From: Mycobacterium sp. Z3061
Lineage (GTDB): Bacteria; Actinomycetota; Actinomycetes; Mycobacteriales; Mycobacteriaceae
NCBI RefSeq assembly: GCF_031583025.1
Contig: NZ_CP134062.1
Span: 1,302,001 to 1,366,000 of the forward strand
Length of the DNA stretch: 64,000 nt
Direction: 5' to 3'
The notes under the pieces: generated by a model
Told to the model about the DNA's origin: nothing
What the model saw: only the letters and a program-made list of their open reading frames with translations
Database searches by the model: none
Program-made: the position numbers and the translations under genes
Shown here: one piece after another, positions 27,126 to 36,662 of the stretch
Position numbering within the stretch: the stretch's first letter is position 1
Layout: each line of letters starts with the position of its first letter

Positions 27126-30100
27126 ATGGCCGCGGTCATCGAAGTAGCCGCCCCGCCCGAACTGTCGCAATCGGCGTCCTCGAGCACGCTGGTGCTGCCG
27201 GCCGTGATGGCCGTCGCGTCCGTGGCCGTCGCCGGAGTGGTCCTCTGCACCGGGTCTCCCGCCGCGCGCAACCCCGCATTGTTGGCCGTTCCAGCGATGA
27301 TGCTGGTGTCGCTGGCCCTGACGGCCGGGCGGGGCAGACGCCGGGGTGCGGCGATAGCCGGTGACCGGGACGAGTATCTGGACTACCTGTGCGCATTGCG
27401 CCCGAAAGTCACCGAAGCCATTGTCGCGCAGCATGCGTCGTTGACGACGTTGCATCCAGAGCCGGACAGTCTCTGGACGTTGACAGGCGGCCACCGCATG
27501 TGGAGGCGACAGTCCACCGAACCGGAGTCCTGCTCGGTCAGGGTCGGTGTCGGAAGTATTCCGCTGAAACCCGCTCTGGTGGTCGCGCCAGGACGATCTG
27601 CGCGCCGGTGTGATCCTCTGACCGTCTCGGCCCTGAATCGCTTCGTGCGAACATATTCGACGCTCCCGGATGCGCCGATCGCGATACCGCTACGCGTACT
27701 GGACAGGACGACCATCGACGGCGACGCAGACCGCGTGCGCGGACTGCTCCGCGCAATCGTCTGCCAGCTGGCGATAGCGCATCCGCCCGGGAAGTTGCTG
27801 ATCGTCGCTGCCGTGACGGATCGAGCGGAGTGGGACTGGTTGAAGTGGCTGCCGCACAATCAACATCCGAGCGCAACGGACCCGGCCGGTTCGGCGCGGA
27901 TGGTGTACCCGACGCCGGCCCAGGCGCGCGACGCGCTGGTCGGGCCGGCGCATGTGGTGGTGATCGTCGACGCTGCCGGAAACGACGACGTCGAGATCAG
28001 CGGCGCGACCGTGCTGCGGACCGGCGTTCCGGCAGCATCGTTGACGATTCGGCATTCCGCCGGGCAGGACCTGCTGGAGGCTCCCGACTACCTCGACCGA
28101 GACGATGCGCTGGTGTGCGCGCGCCGGATTGCGGCGTCCGCCTCAGGTGTGCCCGGACCCGCCGGCACGGCCGGTTTCCTCGGCATCGATGACGACCCGA
28201 TCGCGTTGTGGCACAACCAGAACCGCCAGGACCGCTTGCGGGTCCCGATCGGCGCCACTCTGGACGGCCGGTCCGTGCTCCTGGACATCAAGGAGGCGGC
28301 CGAGGGAGGGATCGGGCCGCACGGGCTGTGCGTCGGAGCCACCGGATCGGGCAAGTCCGAGCTGCTGCGCACCGTCGCGATGGGCATGATGATGCGCAAC
28401 TCGCCCGAGGTGCTGAATCTACTGCTCATCGACTTCAAGGGAGGCGCAACGTTTCTCGACCTCGCCAGGGCGCCGCATGTGGCGGCGGTCATCACCAATC
28501 TCGCCGACGAGGCAGCCCTGGTCGCACGGATGCGCGAGGCCCTGGCGGGAGAGATCAACCGACGGCAACAGTTGCTGCGCACGGCCGGCAACTTCGCCAG
28601 CGCCGCGGCGTACGCCCAGGCTCGGGGACCCGGATCGGTTGCGCTGCCGACACTGTTCGTCATCGTCGACGAGTTCTCCGAACTGCTCAGTCAGCATCCC
28701 GATTTCGCCGACACGTTCGTCGCGATCGGTCGGCTCGGGCGGTCCCTCGGCATGCACCTGCTGCTGGCCAGTCAACGGCTTGACGAGGGGCGGCTGCGTG
28801 GCTTGGAAGCCCACCTGTCCTACCGGATCTGCCTGAAGACCCTGTCCGCCGGCGAGTCACGTGCAGTGCTGGGCACCGCGGATGCATACGAACTGCCGAG
28901 CACGCCGGGAGCGGGGTTGCTGCGGGCAGCTAGCGGAGAGCCGGTCCGCTTCCAGGCCGCTTGCGTGTCGGGACGGGCGCCGTCGGGCGGTGCCGACGGT
29001 CCGGTAGCGCCCGGCGTACGCCGCTTCACCGCCGAAAATCATGCGTCAGTGCGGCATTCGGAGCAGGAACACGGCCCCTCGCTCCTGCACACGATCCTCG
29101 ACCGGCTGGAGCACCAGGGGCCTCCCGCCCACCAGGTGTGGTTGCCTCCGCTGAATGCGGCGCCCCGACTGCGGACGCTGCTGGCCGTTCGAAGGCCGAC
29201 ACGTCTGGTCGTTCCGATAGGCGTCGTCGACCGTCCCTACGAGCAGTGTCGCGTGCCGCTCACGGTCGACCTGTCGGGTGCTGCCGGCAATGTCGCCGTT
29301 GTCGGAGCGCCCCGATCGGGCAAGTCGACGGCGCTCTGCACCCTCATAACCGCATTGGCCGCCACGCACGGTCCCGGACAGGTGCAGTTCTATTGCCTCG
29401 ACTTCGGCGGCGGAGCACTGTCCGCCCTGCGCGGCATGCCGCACGTCGGCGAGGTCGCCGACCGGACTCAGCCAGAGCTCGTCTGGCGGATGGCGGCCGA
29501 GATGGAATCGGCGGTACACGCCCGCGAAGTATGCCGCCGCGACGGTGGTCCGCTCGACTGCTTCCCGGATGTGTTCCTCGTGGTCGACGGGTGGGCGGGC
29601 CTGCGCCAGGACTTCGACGCGGTTGCGGATTCGATCACTGCGCTTGCGGCTCAGGGACTTTCGTACGGGGTGCACGTGCTGGTGTCGGCCGGTCGCTGGG
29701 CGGAGATCAGGCCGGCGCTGAAGGATCGGCTCGGCACCCGCATCGAGTTGCGGCTCGGTGATCCCGCCGATTCCGAGCTTGACCGCCGGCAGGCCCGTCA
29801 GGTGCCCGCCGACCGTCCCGGTCGCGGTCTCAGCGTGGACGGCCTGCACATGATGGTCGCCCTGCCGGGACCGGAGGAACTCGAATTGCACCGCGGCGGC
29901 CCCGCAGCGCCGCCGATACCGCTGTTACCCACCCAGGTCGATTACGACGCCGTCGTCCTCGAACACGGGCCCCGGATCGTGCTCGGTCTCGAAGAACACC
30001 GATTGCAGCCGGCTGCAATTGATTTCCAGCAGCGGTCGCACCTGTTGATACTCGGGGACAACGGCTGCGGCAAGACCGCCGCGCTGCGCACCCTGTGCCG

Positions 30101-30662
30101 CGAGATCGTCCGCATAAACAGCGCGGCGCAGGCCCGGCTGTTCCTGGTCGACTTCCGGCGCACACTGCTCGGCGTCGTCACGTCGGAACATCTGGGCGGG
30201 TACGCCATGGCGCCCACGGCCCTGGAGGTTCTGGTGTCGAAGCTGGTCGATCTGCTGCGGCTGCGGATGCCGGGTCCTGAGGTCGGCCAGGCAGAGCTGC
30301 GGGCGAGATCATGGTGGACCGGTCCCGAGATCTACCTCGTCGTCGACGACTATGACCTGGTCACCACGTCGACCGCGAACCCGTTACTCCCGTTGCTCGA
30401 ATACCTGCCGTATGCAACAGATCTGGGACTGCACATGATCGCCGCGCGACGGAGCGGGGGCGCCGCGCGGGCATTGTTCGAGCCGCTGCTCGCCGGTCTG
30501 CGAGACCTGGGCTGCATGGGAATGATGATGAGTGGCCGCCCGGAAGAGGGTGCCCTGCTCGGATCGAGGCCACCCGCACCGCTGCCGCCCGGTCGAGGCA
30601 CACTGATCACGCGCCCTGGCGTCGAGCAGCTGGTGCAGGTGGCCTGGAGCCCGCCGGCGTGA
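27126..30662 (+). CDS. eccC4: ESX-4 FtsK/SpoIIIE-type ATPase EccC4
   Basis: Motor and substrate-recognition ATPase of ESX-4, 1178 residues in one chain. Two transmembrane helices lie at about 20-68. Three ATPase domains follow, with P-loops GATGSGKS near residue 404, GAPRSGKS near 727 and GDNGCGKT near 977. Walker B-type strands are [10 protein letters not shown] with [19 protein letters not shown], and [10 protein letters not shown] with IYLVVDDYD. Its stop overlaps the next gene (GTGA). A TAACGT hexamer at 27111-27116 could be a -10 for a nearly leaderless message. Confidence 0.96.
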   Translation: MAAVIEVAAPPELSQSASSSTLVLPAVMAVASVAVAGVVLCTGSPAARNPALLAVPAMMLVSLALTAGRGRRRGAAIAGDRDEYLDYLCALRPKVTEAIVAQHASLTTLHPEPDSLWTLTGGHRMWRRQSTEPESCSVRVGVGSIPLKPALVVAPGRSARRCDPLTVSALNRFVRTYSTLPDAPIAIPLRVLDRTTIDGDADRVRGLLRAIVCQLAIAHPPGKLLIVAAVTDRAEWDWLKWLPHNQHPSATDPAGSARMVYPTPAQARDALVGPAHVVVIVDAAGNDDVEISGATVLRTGVPAASLTIRHSAGQDLLEAPDYLDRDDALVCARRIAASASGVPGPAGTAGFLGIDDDPIALWHNQNRQDRLRVPIGATLDGRSVLLDIKEAAEGGIGPHGLCVGATGSGKSELLRTVAMGMMMRNSPEVLNLLLIDFKGGATFLDLARAPHVAAVITNLADEAALVARMREALAGEINRRQQLLRTAGNFASAAAYAQARGPGSVALPTLFVIVDEFSELLSQHPDFADTFVAIGRLGRSLGMHLLLASQRLDEGRLRGLEAHLSYRICLKTLSAGESRAVLGTADAYELPSTPGAGLLRAASGEPVRFQAACVSGRAPSGGADGPVAPGVRRFTAENHASVRHSEQEHGPSLLHTILDRLEHQGPPAHQVWLPPLNAAPRLRTLLAVRRPTRLVVPIGVVDRPYEQCRVPLTVDLSGAAGNVAVVGAPRSGKSTALCTLITALAATHGPGQVQFYCLDFGGGALSALRGMPHVGEVADRTQPELVWRMAAEMESAVHAREVCRRDGGPLDCFPDVFLVVDGWAGLRQDFDAVADSITALAAQGLSYGVHVLVSAGRWAEIRPALKDRLGTRIELRLGDPADSELDRRQARQVPADRPGRGLSVDGLHMMVALPGPEELELHRGGPAAPPIPLLPTQVDYDAVVLEHGPRIVLGLEEHRLQPAAIDFQQRSHLLILGDNGCGKTAALRTLCREIVRINSAAQARLFLVDFRRTLLGVVTSEHLGGYAMAPTALEVLVSKLVDLLRLRMPGPEVGQAELRARSWWTGPEIYLVVDDYDLVTTSTANPLLPLLEYLPYATDLGLHMIAARRSGGAARALFEPLLAGLRDLGCMGMMMSGRPEEGALLGSRPPAPLPPGRGTLITRPGVEQLVQVAWSPPA

Positions 30663-31819
30663 CCGCGCACCGCGCAGTCGTCGTGGCCGGGCCGGTGCGC
30701 ATAAGCCGATTGTGTTGCGCGACAGCCGAGACCGACGCGCGCTTCGTAGCGGCGCTGGAGGCCGTGGACGACCCGGTGGCGTTGGTGGACGAGCGGCCGA
30801 TCGCCGTTGCCACGCTGTGGCGCGACGTGCTGCGCTCGTTGGCCGCGGGGCACCTCGGCGTGCTCGTGATGTGTCCGTCGTGGTGGTCGACGGCCCGGGT
30901 CGACGTGGTCACCGCGGCTGCGGGCGCTGAGGCCACCGTGTGCACGCGTTCTTCGATTCTGGCACAACAGAATTCGGCGATAGTGGTGGAGATCGCCGAA
31001 CGGCTCGTGGCCGTCTCGGGAGACGGTGTCGTTGCGGTGCCGCGCCGCACGGGCGAGCAGGGCGTCGTCGAGGAGGTTGCCCGCGTCATCGCCACGATGA
31101 CACCGGGCAACGTGGTGATCGACGCCCCGACCGCGGTACCCGGAGCACGTCGGCTCGCCCGAGCGATCACCGAAGCCATTGCGACCGGGCACCTCGTCAC
31201 CACGGTCGAGGACATCGGTGCGACGAATCCGGCCCGCGCGGCGGCATCGATTCCGGACCGGGAACCGGTCGTGGCATTCGGCGGTCGAACTCGTGCGCGG
31301 CTGGCGGTCGCCGGCGTCACGGTGACCGCGGCGGGTCTGGTGCTGCCCGCGGTGACCGCCGAGAATCCGCCCCCGGTGGCCCGGGTGGCGCCCACGACGG
31401 TTCTGGTCGAGGGTGACGTGGCGTTGACGATCCCCGCCGGCTGGCTCACCCAGCGCGTCACCTCCGGGCCGGGTTCGGCGCGGGTCCAGATCACCTCACC
31501 GTCTGACCCCGAGGCGGCGTTGCACGTCACGCAAACGCCGACGTCCGGCGAGACGCTGGCCGGTGCGGCCGACCGGTTGCGCCGCGCGATCGACGCCGAA
31601 CCTGCCGGGGTCTTCGTCGACTTCGACCCGGCCGGGGTCAGCGCCGGCCGTCCCGCAGTGACCTATCGCGAAGTGCGGGCGGCCCACGATGTGCGGTGGA
31701 CGGTGCTGCTGGACGGATCGCTGCGGATCAGCATCGGATGCCAGAGCCGGCCCGCGGAGCGGGACTCCGTACGGTCCGCCTGCGAGCAGGCCGTGCGGAC
31801 CGCGCACGCGGTGGGGTGA
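30659..31819 (+). CDS. Type VII secretion-associated protein (Rv3446c family)
   Basis: A 386-residue protein whose C-terminal part matches the type VII secretion-associated Rv3446c family (TIGR03931). Residues 1-215 are an actin/ASKHA-like or uncharacterised cytosolic region. A hydrophobic helix follows at about 220-240 ([16 protein letters not shown]). The C-terminal exported domain reads [40 protein letters not shown] and [18 protein letters not shown]. It is translationally coupled to eccC4. Its role in ESX-4 is unknown; the position suggests an accessory membrane factor. The ASKHA idea is weak. Confidence 0.88.
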   Translation: MTAHRAVVVAGPVRISRLCCATAETDARFVAALEAVDDPVALVDERPIAVATLWRDVLRSLAAGHLGVLVMCPSWWSTARVDVVTAAAGAEATVCTRSSILAQQNSAIVVEIAERLVAVSGDGVVAVPRRTGEQGVVEEVARVIATMTPGNVVIDAPTAVPGARRLARAITEAIATGHLVTTVEDIGATNPARAAASIPDREPVVAFGGRTRARLAVAGVTVTAAGLVLPAVTAENPPPVARVAPTTVLVEGDVALTIPAGWLTQRVTSGPGSARVQITSPSDPEAALHVTQTPTSGETLAGAADRLRRAIDAEPAGVFVDFDPAGVSAGRPAVTYREVRAAHDVRWTVLLDGSLRISIGCQSRPAERDSVRSACEQAVRTAHAVG

Positions 31820-31835
31820 GACCCGGGAAGTCGAT

Positions 31836-31862
31836 GGAACCAAACCGCGTCCACGCGGGTCG
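31836..31862 (+). promoter_or_regulatory. Candidate ECF (SigM-like) promoter upstream of esxU
   Basis: GGAAC at 31836-31840 is followed after 17 bases by GGTCG at 31858-31862. From memory, M. tuberculosis SigM recognises GGAAC, 16-18 bases, CGTCR, and esxU-esxT is a SigM target. The -10 has one mismatch. AGGAGG at 31878-31883 and the esxU ATG follow at proper distances. The match is moderate and short motifs occur by chance. Confidence 0.4.
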
Positions 31863-31887
31863 AACAAGGAGACGACAGGAGGACCAG

Positions 31888-32214
31888 ATGAGCACTTCTG
31901 CGGGTGCCGACGCACTCAACACCGACTTCGACCTGATGAGATCGGTCGCAGCAACCACAGACGTCCGCAACGACGAGATCCGGGCCATGCTGCACGCATT
32001 CATCGGGCAGATGGGCGCCGTACCGCCGTCGGTGTGGGGCGGGGTCGCCGCGGCGCGGTTCAAGGATGTGGTGGATCGCTGGAACGCCGAGTCGGCGCGG
32101 CTTCATCACGTCCTGCACGCCATCGCCGAAACCATCCGCCACAACGAAGCGGCGCTGCGTGAGGCCGGCCAGAGCCATGCCGACCGAATCGCCGCCACCG
32201 GCGGAACCCTCTGA
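31888..32214 (+). CDS. esxU: ESX-4 WXG100 protein EsxU
   Basis: A 108-residue ESAT-6/CFP-10 superfamily protein with two helices around the turn [15 protein letters not shown]; the WGG is the WxG motif. The C-terminal helix lacks a clean YxxxD/E signal. AGGAGG sits 4 bases before the ATG. It is paired with esxT 12 bases downstream and should form a heterodimer exported by ESX-4. Order eccC4, Rv3446c-type, esxU, esxT equals M. tuberculosis Rv3447c-Rv3444c. Confidence 0.94.
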   Translation: MSTSAGADALNTDFDLMRSVAATTDVRNDEIRAMLHAFIGQMGAVPPSVWGGVAAARFKDVVDRWNAESARLHHVLHAIAETIRHNEAALREAGQSHADRIAATGGTL

Positions 32215-32226
32215 TCGGAGACCGTC

Positions 32227-32523
32227 ATGGATTCAACGCTGTCGTATCACTTCGACGCCATCGAACACTCCGTCCGGCAGGAGATTCACACCACCGCCGC
32301 ACGCTTCAACGCGGCGCTGGATGAGCTGCGGTCTCAGATCACGCCCCTGCAGCACCTCTGGACCCGGCAGGCGGCCGCTGCCTACCAGGCCGAACAGCTC
32401 AAATGGCACCAGGCGGCCACCGCGCTCAATGAGATCCTGATCGAGTTGGGACAAGCGGTCCGCGACGGCGCAGACGAGGTGGCCGGCGCCGATCGCCGGG
32501 CGGCCGGCAGTTGGTCGTGGTAG
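32227..32523 (+). CDS. esxT: ESX-4 WXG100-like protein EsxT
   Basis: A 98-residue helical hairpin protein: [20 protein letters not shown], then the turn [14 protein letters not shown], then [20 protein letters not shown]. The turn has W-T-R in place of W-x-G, which I recall also holds for M. tuberculosis EsxT. Partner of EsxU. The 3' end is 5-6 bases from the -35 of the rplM promoter, so the ESX-4 and ribosomal units abut. Confidence 0.94.
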   Translation: MDSTLSYHFDAIEHSVRQEIHTTAARFNAALDELRSQITPLQHLWTRQAAAAYQAEQLKWHQAATALNEILIELGQAVRDGADEVAGADRRAAGSWSW

Positions 32524-32528
32524 TCGTT

Positions 32529-32558
32529 TTGACCTGCGGGGATGCGCGTCGGTAAGCT
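32529..32558 (+). promoter_or_regulatory. Promoter of rplM-rpsI
   Basis: TTGACC (32529-32534) and TAAGCT (32553-32558) are 18 bases apart, a good housekeeping sigma-A type match. Transcription would begin near 32565, leaving a leader of about 125 bases before rplM. The pair begins only a few bases after the esxT stop. Confidence 0.6.
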
Positions 32559-32643
32559 GCTTCGTTGGCGTGCGGATAGTTGCGGGGCCTCGGGTCAATG
32601 TCGGTCGCCGAGACCAGCCCCTGCCGCAAACGCCTGACCGGCC

Positions 32644-32659
32644 CCCGGTTCGCACCGGG
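32644..32659 (+). other. Hairpin in the rplM leader
   Basis: CCCGGT (32644-32649) pairs with ACCGGG (32654-32659) around a TCGC tetraloop, 30 bases before the rplM start. A compact hairpin near the ribosome-binding site could be part of an L13 autoregulatory leader of the kind known in other phyla. Only the hairpin is seen; regulation is speculative. Confidence 0.35.
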
Positions 32660-32689
32660 ATCCACCCGAGAGAAGAGAAGGTAAGCGCT

Positions 32690-33133
32690 GTGCCCACATA
32701 CGCGCCCAAGGCGGGTGACACCACGCGGTCGTGGTACGTCATCGACGCCACGGACGTTGTGCTTGGCCGCCTTGCCGTAGCAGCGGCGACGCTGCTGCGC
32801 GGCAAGCACAAGCCCACGTTCGCGCCCAACGTCGATGGTGGTGACTTCGTCATCGTCATCAACGCCGAAAAGGTCGCCATCAGCGGCGACAAACTGCAGA
32901 GCAAGATGGCCTACAACCACTCGGGGTATCCCGGCGGTCTGCGTCAGCGGAGCATCGGTGAGCTGCTGCAGAAGCACCCCGACCGCGTGGTGGAGAAGGC
33001 GATCGTCGGCATGCTGCCCAAGAACAAGCTGAGCCGGCAGATCCAGAAGAAGCTTCGCGTCTACGCCGGCCCGGAGCACCCCCACACCGCTCAGCAGCCG
33101 GTTCCGTTCGAGATCAAGCAGGTGGCGCAGTGA
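32690..33133 (+). CDS. rplM: 50S ribosomal protein L13
   Basis: 147 residues from the GTG at 32690: [40 protein letters not shown], and [20 protein letters not shown] are L13 signatures. An upstream in-frame start (32570) would add unconserved residues and lies at the transcription start, so it is rejected. AGAAGG precedes the GTG. Its stop overlaps the rpsI start (GTGA). Confidence 0.98.
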   Translation: MPTYAPKAGDTTRSWYVIDATDVVLGRLAVAAATLLRGKHKPTFAPNVDGGDFVIVINAEKVAISGDKLQSKMAYNHSGYPGGLRQRSIGELLQKHPDRVVEKAIVGMLPKNKLSRQIQKKLRVYAGPEHPHTAQQPVPFEIKQVAQ

Positions 33134-33585
33134 CCGAGACCAGTCTGGAAACCACCGAGGTAGCAGAGGCCGTGGTCGAGACCGAGTCGTTCGTGTTCGA
33201 GCGCCCGATTCAGACCGTCGGCCGCCGCAAGGAGGCTGTGGTACGGGTGCGCCTGGTGCCCGGCACCGGCAAGTTCGACCTCAACGGCCGCAGCCTCGAG
33301 GACTACTTCCCGAACAAGGTGCACCAGCAGCTCATCAAGGCGCCGCTGGTGACCGTCGAGCGGTTGGAAAGCTACGACATCTACGCCCTCCTGCACGGCG
33401 GCGGCCCCTCCGGCCAGGCCGGGGCGCTGCGTCTGGGCATCGCCCGCGCGCTCATCGTGGCGACCCCCGAGGACCGGCCGGCGTTGAAGAAGGCCGGCTT
33501 CCTCACCCGCGACCCGCGTGCCACCGAACGCAAGAAGTACGGCCTGAAGAAGGCTCGCAAGGCGCCTCAGTACAGCAAGCGCTGA
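33130..33585 (+). CDS. rpsI: 30S ribosomal protein S9
   Basis: 151 residues. The first 30 form a mycobacterial acidic extension ([20 protein letters not shown]). The core has [40 protein letters not shown] and the tail [20 protein letters not shown] ending YSKR, whose terminal Arg reaches the P-site tRNA. GTG start coupled to rplM. Confidence 0.98.
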   Translation: MTETSLETTEVAEAVVETESFVFERPIQTVGRRKEAVVRVRLVPGTGKFDLNGRSLEDYFPNKVHQQLIKAPLVTVERLESYDIYALLHGGGPSGQAGALRLGIARALIVATPEDRPALKKAGFLTRDPRATERKKYGLKKARKAPQYSKR

Positions 33586-33597
33586 TCAGCCACCACG

Positions 33598-33661
33598 TTT
33601 TGGCTGCGAGCGTGTGTCAGTCGGCGTGTCGCACGCCCGGTCGGCACGCTCGCAGCCAAAA
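33598..33661. repeat. Long inverted repeat (17-bp perfect arms) after rpsI
   Basis: TTTTGGCTGCGAGCGTG (33598-33614) is perfectly complementary to CACGCTCGCAGCCAAAA (33645-33661). The 30-base loop holds an inner hairpin, GGCGTG/CACGCC with a 3-base loop (33623-33628, 33632-33637). CCAC and GTGG just outside could extend the stem. It can work as a bidirectional barrier or terminator between rpsI and glmM, although glmM is codirectional. The CGGCGTGTCG core recurs at 59352, so it may be a dispersed mycobacterial palindrome. Confidence 0.75.
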
Positions 33662-33704
33662 GTGGGTATGAGCACTATCGCTATCTTGTGAGAGGTTTGT
33701 CCGC

Positions 33705-35042
33705 ATGGGTCGACTATTCGGCACCGACGGCGTCCGTGGAGTCGCCAATCGCGAGCTGACCGCCGAGTTGGCGCTAGCGCTGGGCGCAGCCGCGGCGCGG
33801 CACCTGGCGAGTTCAACCGGACCCGGCCGCCGGATGGCTGTGATCGGGCGCGATCCGCGGGCCAGCGGTGAAATGCTCGAGGCTGCCGTCATCGCGGGCC
33901 TGAGCAGCGAAGGCGTGGACGCGCTGCGAGTCGGTGTGCTTCCGACGCCCGCAGTCGCCTACCTCACTGGCGCCTACGACGCCGACTTCGGCGTGATGAT
34001 CTCGGCGTCGCACAACCCGATGCCCGACAACGGCATCAAGATCTTCGGCCCCGGCGGCCACAAGCTGGACGACGACACCGAAGACCAGATCGAGAATCTG
34101 GTCGCGACCGGGCCGGGACGGCGCCCGGTCGGCGCGGGCATCGGCCGGGTCGTCGACGCCGAGGACGCGGCCGAACGCTATCTGCGTCACGTCGGCAAGG
34201 CCAGTACGAGCCGCCTGGACGGGCTCACCGTGGTGGTCGACTGCGCCCACGGCGCAGCCTCGCAAGCGGCTCCGAGCGCCTACCGCGCTGCCGGAGCCCG
34301 CGTCATCGCGATCAACGCCGAACCCAACGGCCTCAACATCAACGACCGCTGCGGCTCCACCCATCTGGAGGCGCTGCGGGAAGCGGTGATCGCCCACCGC
34401 GCCGACCTGGGGATCGCGCACGACGGCGACGCCGACCGCTGCCTGGCTGTCGACGCCAACGGCGAACTCGTCGACGGCGACACCATCATGGTGGTGCTGG
34501 CCCTGGCCATGAAGGAGGCCGGGGAACTGGCATCGGACACGCTGGTGGCGACCGTGATGAGCAACCTCGGACTGCATCTGGCCATGCGGGCCGCCGGCGT
34601 GACCGTGCGCACCACTGGCGTCGGTGACCGCTACGTCCTGGAAGAGCTGCGGGCCGGCGACTACAGCCTCGGTGGCGAGCAGTCCGGCCACATCGTGATG
34701 CCGGCCCTGGGGTCCACCGGCGACGGCATCGTCACCGGGCTGCGTCTGATGACCCGGATGGTGCAGACCGGTTCGTCGCTGGCCACTCTTGCCGCGGCGA
34801 TGCAGACGTTGCCGCAGGTGCTGATCAACGTTGAGGTCGCCGACAAGGCCACCGCCGCCGTCGCGCCGTCGGTGCAGACCGCGGTCGCGCAGGCCGAGGC
34901 CGAACTCGGTGACACCGGGCGAATCCTGTTGCGTCCCTCGGGAACCGAACCACTCATCCGGGTGATGGTGGAGGCTGCCGACGAGGACATCGCGCAGCGG
35001 CTGGCCGCCACCGTGGCCGACGCCGTCGGCGCTGCCGGCTAA
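33705..35042 (+). CDS. glmM: Phosphoglucosamine mutase
   Basis: Converts glucosamine-6-phosphate to glucosamine-1-phosphate for UDP-GlcNAc and peptidoglycan synthesis. The 445-residue protein (M. tuberculosis mrsA) has [13 protein letters not shown] at the N-terminus, the phosphoserine loop [13 protein letters not shown], the metal loop [13 protein letters not shown], the sugar-binding [11 protein letters not shown], and the phosphate-binding [13 protein letters not shown]. glmS, the preceding enzyme of the pathway, lies 4.5 kb downstream. Confidence 0.97.
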   Translation: MGRLFGTDGVRGVANRELTAELALALGAAAARHLASSTGPGRRMAVIGRDPRASGEMLEAAVIAGLSSEGVDALRVGVLPTPAVAYLTGAYDADFGVMISASHNPMPDNGIKIFGPGGHKLDDDTEDQIENLVATGPGRRPVGAGIGRVVDAEDAAERYLRHVGKASTSRLDGLTVVVDCAHGAASQAAPSAYRAAGARVIAINAEPNGLNINDRCGSTHLEALREAVIAHRADLGIAHDGDADRCLAVDANGELVDGDTIMVVLALAMKEAGELASDTLVATVMSNLGLHLAMRAAGVTVRTTGVGDRYVLEELRAGDYSLGGEQSGHIVMPALGSTGDGIVTGLRLMTRMVQTGSSLATLAAAMQTLPQVLINVEVADKATAAVAPSVQTAVAQAEAELGDTGRILLRPSGTEPLIRVMVEAADEDIAQRLAATVADAVGAAG

Positions 35043-35086
35043 AAACCGGGTGGAACCCCGACGCCCCGCGTGGCGTCGAATGGGGT

Positions 35087-35374
35087 ATGAGACTCGATAG
35101 CGCGGATGTGCGAGGGATCGCCGGCCGGATCGACGACGCGGCGGAGCTGATCGGCGAGGCGGCCTCAAACCACCTGTCGCGGTTGGCCTTTGACAGTACT
35201 CGGGCAGGCCGGGCGTATGCCGCGTGCGGCCAGCGATTGCGTGCCGAACTTGACCGCCTGGCCGTCGAACTGTCCCAGTGGTCGCGGGCGGCGGTCGAGA
35301 TCGCCGCCGCGCTGCGGGCCGCAGCCGATCGATACGCCGAGGCGGAGTCGTATGCCGCCGCCCGGATCGCCTGA
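35087..35374 (+). CDS. Small EspC/WXG100-like protein (Rv3440c-like), candidate type VII substrate
   Basis: A 95-residue, almost entirely helical protein. The first helix reads MRLDSADVRGIAGRIDDAAE and the second QWSRAAVEIAAALRAAADRY. The end contains RYAEAESY, so a YxxxE motif lies near the C-terminus, where type VII substrates carry their export signal. A WxG turn is not obvious. It is followed 2 bases later by a large Pro-rich protein, an arrangement like EspC-EspA. From memory it occupies the place of M. tuberculosis Rv3440c. Export by ESX-4 is inferred. Confidence 0.8.
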   Translation: MRLDSADVRGIAGRIDDAAELIGEAASNHLSRLAFDSTRAGRAYAACGQRLRAELDRLAVELSQWSRAAVEIAAALRAAADRYAEAESYAAARIA

Positions 35375-35376
35375 CC

Positions 35377-36660
35377 GTGGCCGCGCGACTGGACGTCGCG
35401 GGACGCCTGGCCGAAGGCCTGCCCGCGGTTGAGCACACGCAGACGTACCTGTTGGCCTGCGGACAGATCGGTTACCGGGATCCGGACCTGACCGGCGACC
35501 CCGCGCAGATTCATGACTGGTACGCCGCCGAAGAGGGGCTCGACCTACCCGTCCTGGACGGTGACTGTGCGGCGTTGCGCGCCGCGGGGTCGGTGGCCAC
35601 GGACGCGCTGCGACTACTGCGCGACCAGCTCAATGCGTTGGCGACGGCGTGGACAGGCTCGGGTGCCGACGCCGCGGTGGCGTTTCTGCGGCGCCACTGC
35701 GACACCGCCAGTGCGCTGGTCACCGAAGTTCGCGCGGCGGCCCAGCGTTGCGAGTCGCTGCGTGACAACCTGTGGCAACTGGTCGACGCGAAGGTCGTGA
35801 CGACCACTGCGATCGACGACCGCACGCTGGCGCAGCGGCTGGCATGGTTGGCAGCGGCCGCCGCTGTGGCGACCGATGCGGGCGCCCGCGATGTGGTCGC
35901 CCAACAGATCAAGCCGTTCGTGGACAACGACATTCGCCATGAGTGGCGGTCGGCGATGTTGTCCACCCGGGCGGGCGTCACAGCGGCCTACGACATGGTC
36001 ACCGACCGGTTCGCTGCGGCCCCGCGCGCCTACTTCGAGATCCCCGGTGATTTCGGCCCGCTGGACCAGCCGCCGCGAGGACCGGCCGCTGGGACGCTGT
36101 CGGCGGCGCTCGCACGGTTCGCGCCGATCCCCACGACTACCGCCGCACCCCGGTCGGTACCCACACCGGCAGCGGCACCGGCGCCGACGCCGATGGAATC
36201 AGGGATCGGGTGGTCGGGTGACCCGGTTGGCGCGGGTGGTCTCGACGGCAGCGCCGGCTCCCAAGGTGTCGGTGGCCCGGACGGTCTCGGTGGTCTCGAA
36301 AGTCTCGCCAGCCGGATCGTCGCGAGCATGGGTGACCTGCTGGGATCGTCCGCCACCGACGGCGGCCCCGCCGACAGCCTGGCCGCCGACCCGTTCGAGG
36401 ACGAGAACGACCCGCACGAGCCGGACCGGCTCGAAGCAGCCGAAGAACCGAAGAAACCCGAGTCCGCCCCAGCCCAGGGTGTGGCCGCCGTACCGGTCTC
36501 GCAGCCGATCGGTGCGGCGCGACCGGTAACCGGATCACCTGTCACCGGGGCAGTCCCCGGGGAGCCGCCGCCGGTCGAGGTGCCGCCTCCTACCCCGCCC
36601 GCGACGGGGTCGACCCCCTGCGAAATCGCGGCAAACGAACTCCCGCAGGCGGGGCAGTGA
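35377..36660 (+). CDS. Hypothetical protein (Rv3439c-like), helical with Pro/Gly-rich C-terminus
   Basis: 427 residues from the GTG at 35377, 2 bases after the small partner's stop. Residues 1-230 are helical; AWTGSGADAAVAFLRRHCDT resembles a WxG helical turn. Residues 230-427 are low-complexity, rich in Pro, Gly, Ala and acidic residues. No enzyme motif, signal peptide or membrane helix is seen. The architecture resembles large type VII substrates encoded next to a small partner. Function is unknown. Confidence 0.8.
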   Translation: MAARLDVAGRLAEGLPAVEHTQTYLLACGQIGYRDPDLTGDPAQIHDWYAAEEGLDLPVLDGDCAALRAAGSVATDALRLLRDQLNALATAWTGSGADAAVAFLRRHCDTASALVTEVRAAAQRCESLRDNLWQLVDAKVVTTTAIDDRTLAQRLAWLAAAAAVATDAGARDVVAQQIKPFVDNDIRHEWRSAMLSTRAGVTAAYDMVTDRFAAAPRAYFEIPGDFGPLDQPPRGPAAGTLSAALARFAPIPTTTAAPRSVPTPAAAPAPTPMESGIGWSGDPVGAGGLDGSAGSQGVGGPDGLGGLESLASRIVASMGDLLGSSATDGGPADSLAADPFEDENDPHEPDRLEAAEEPKKPESAPAQGVAAVPVSQPIGAARPVTGSPVTGAVPGEPPPVEVPPPTPPATGSTPCEIAANELPQAGQ

Positions 36661-36662
36661 CG

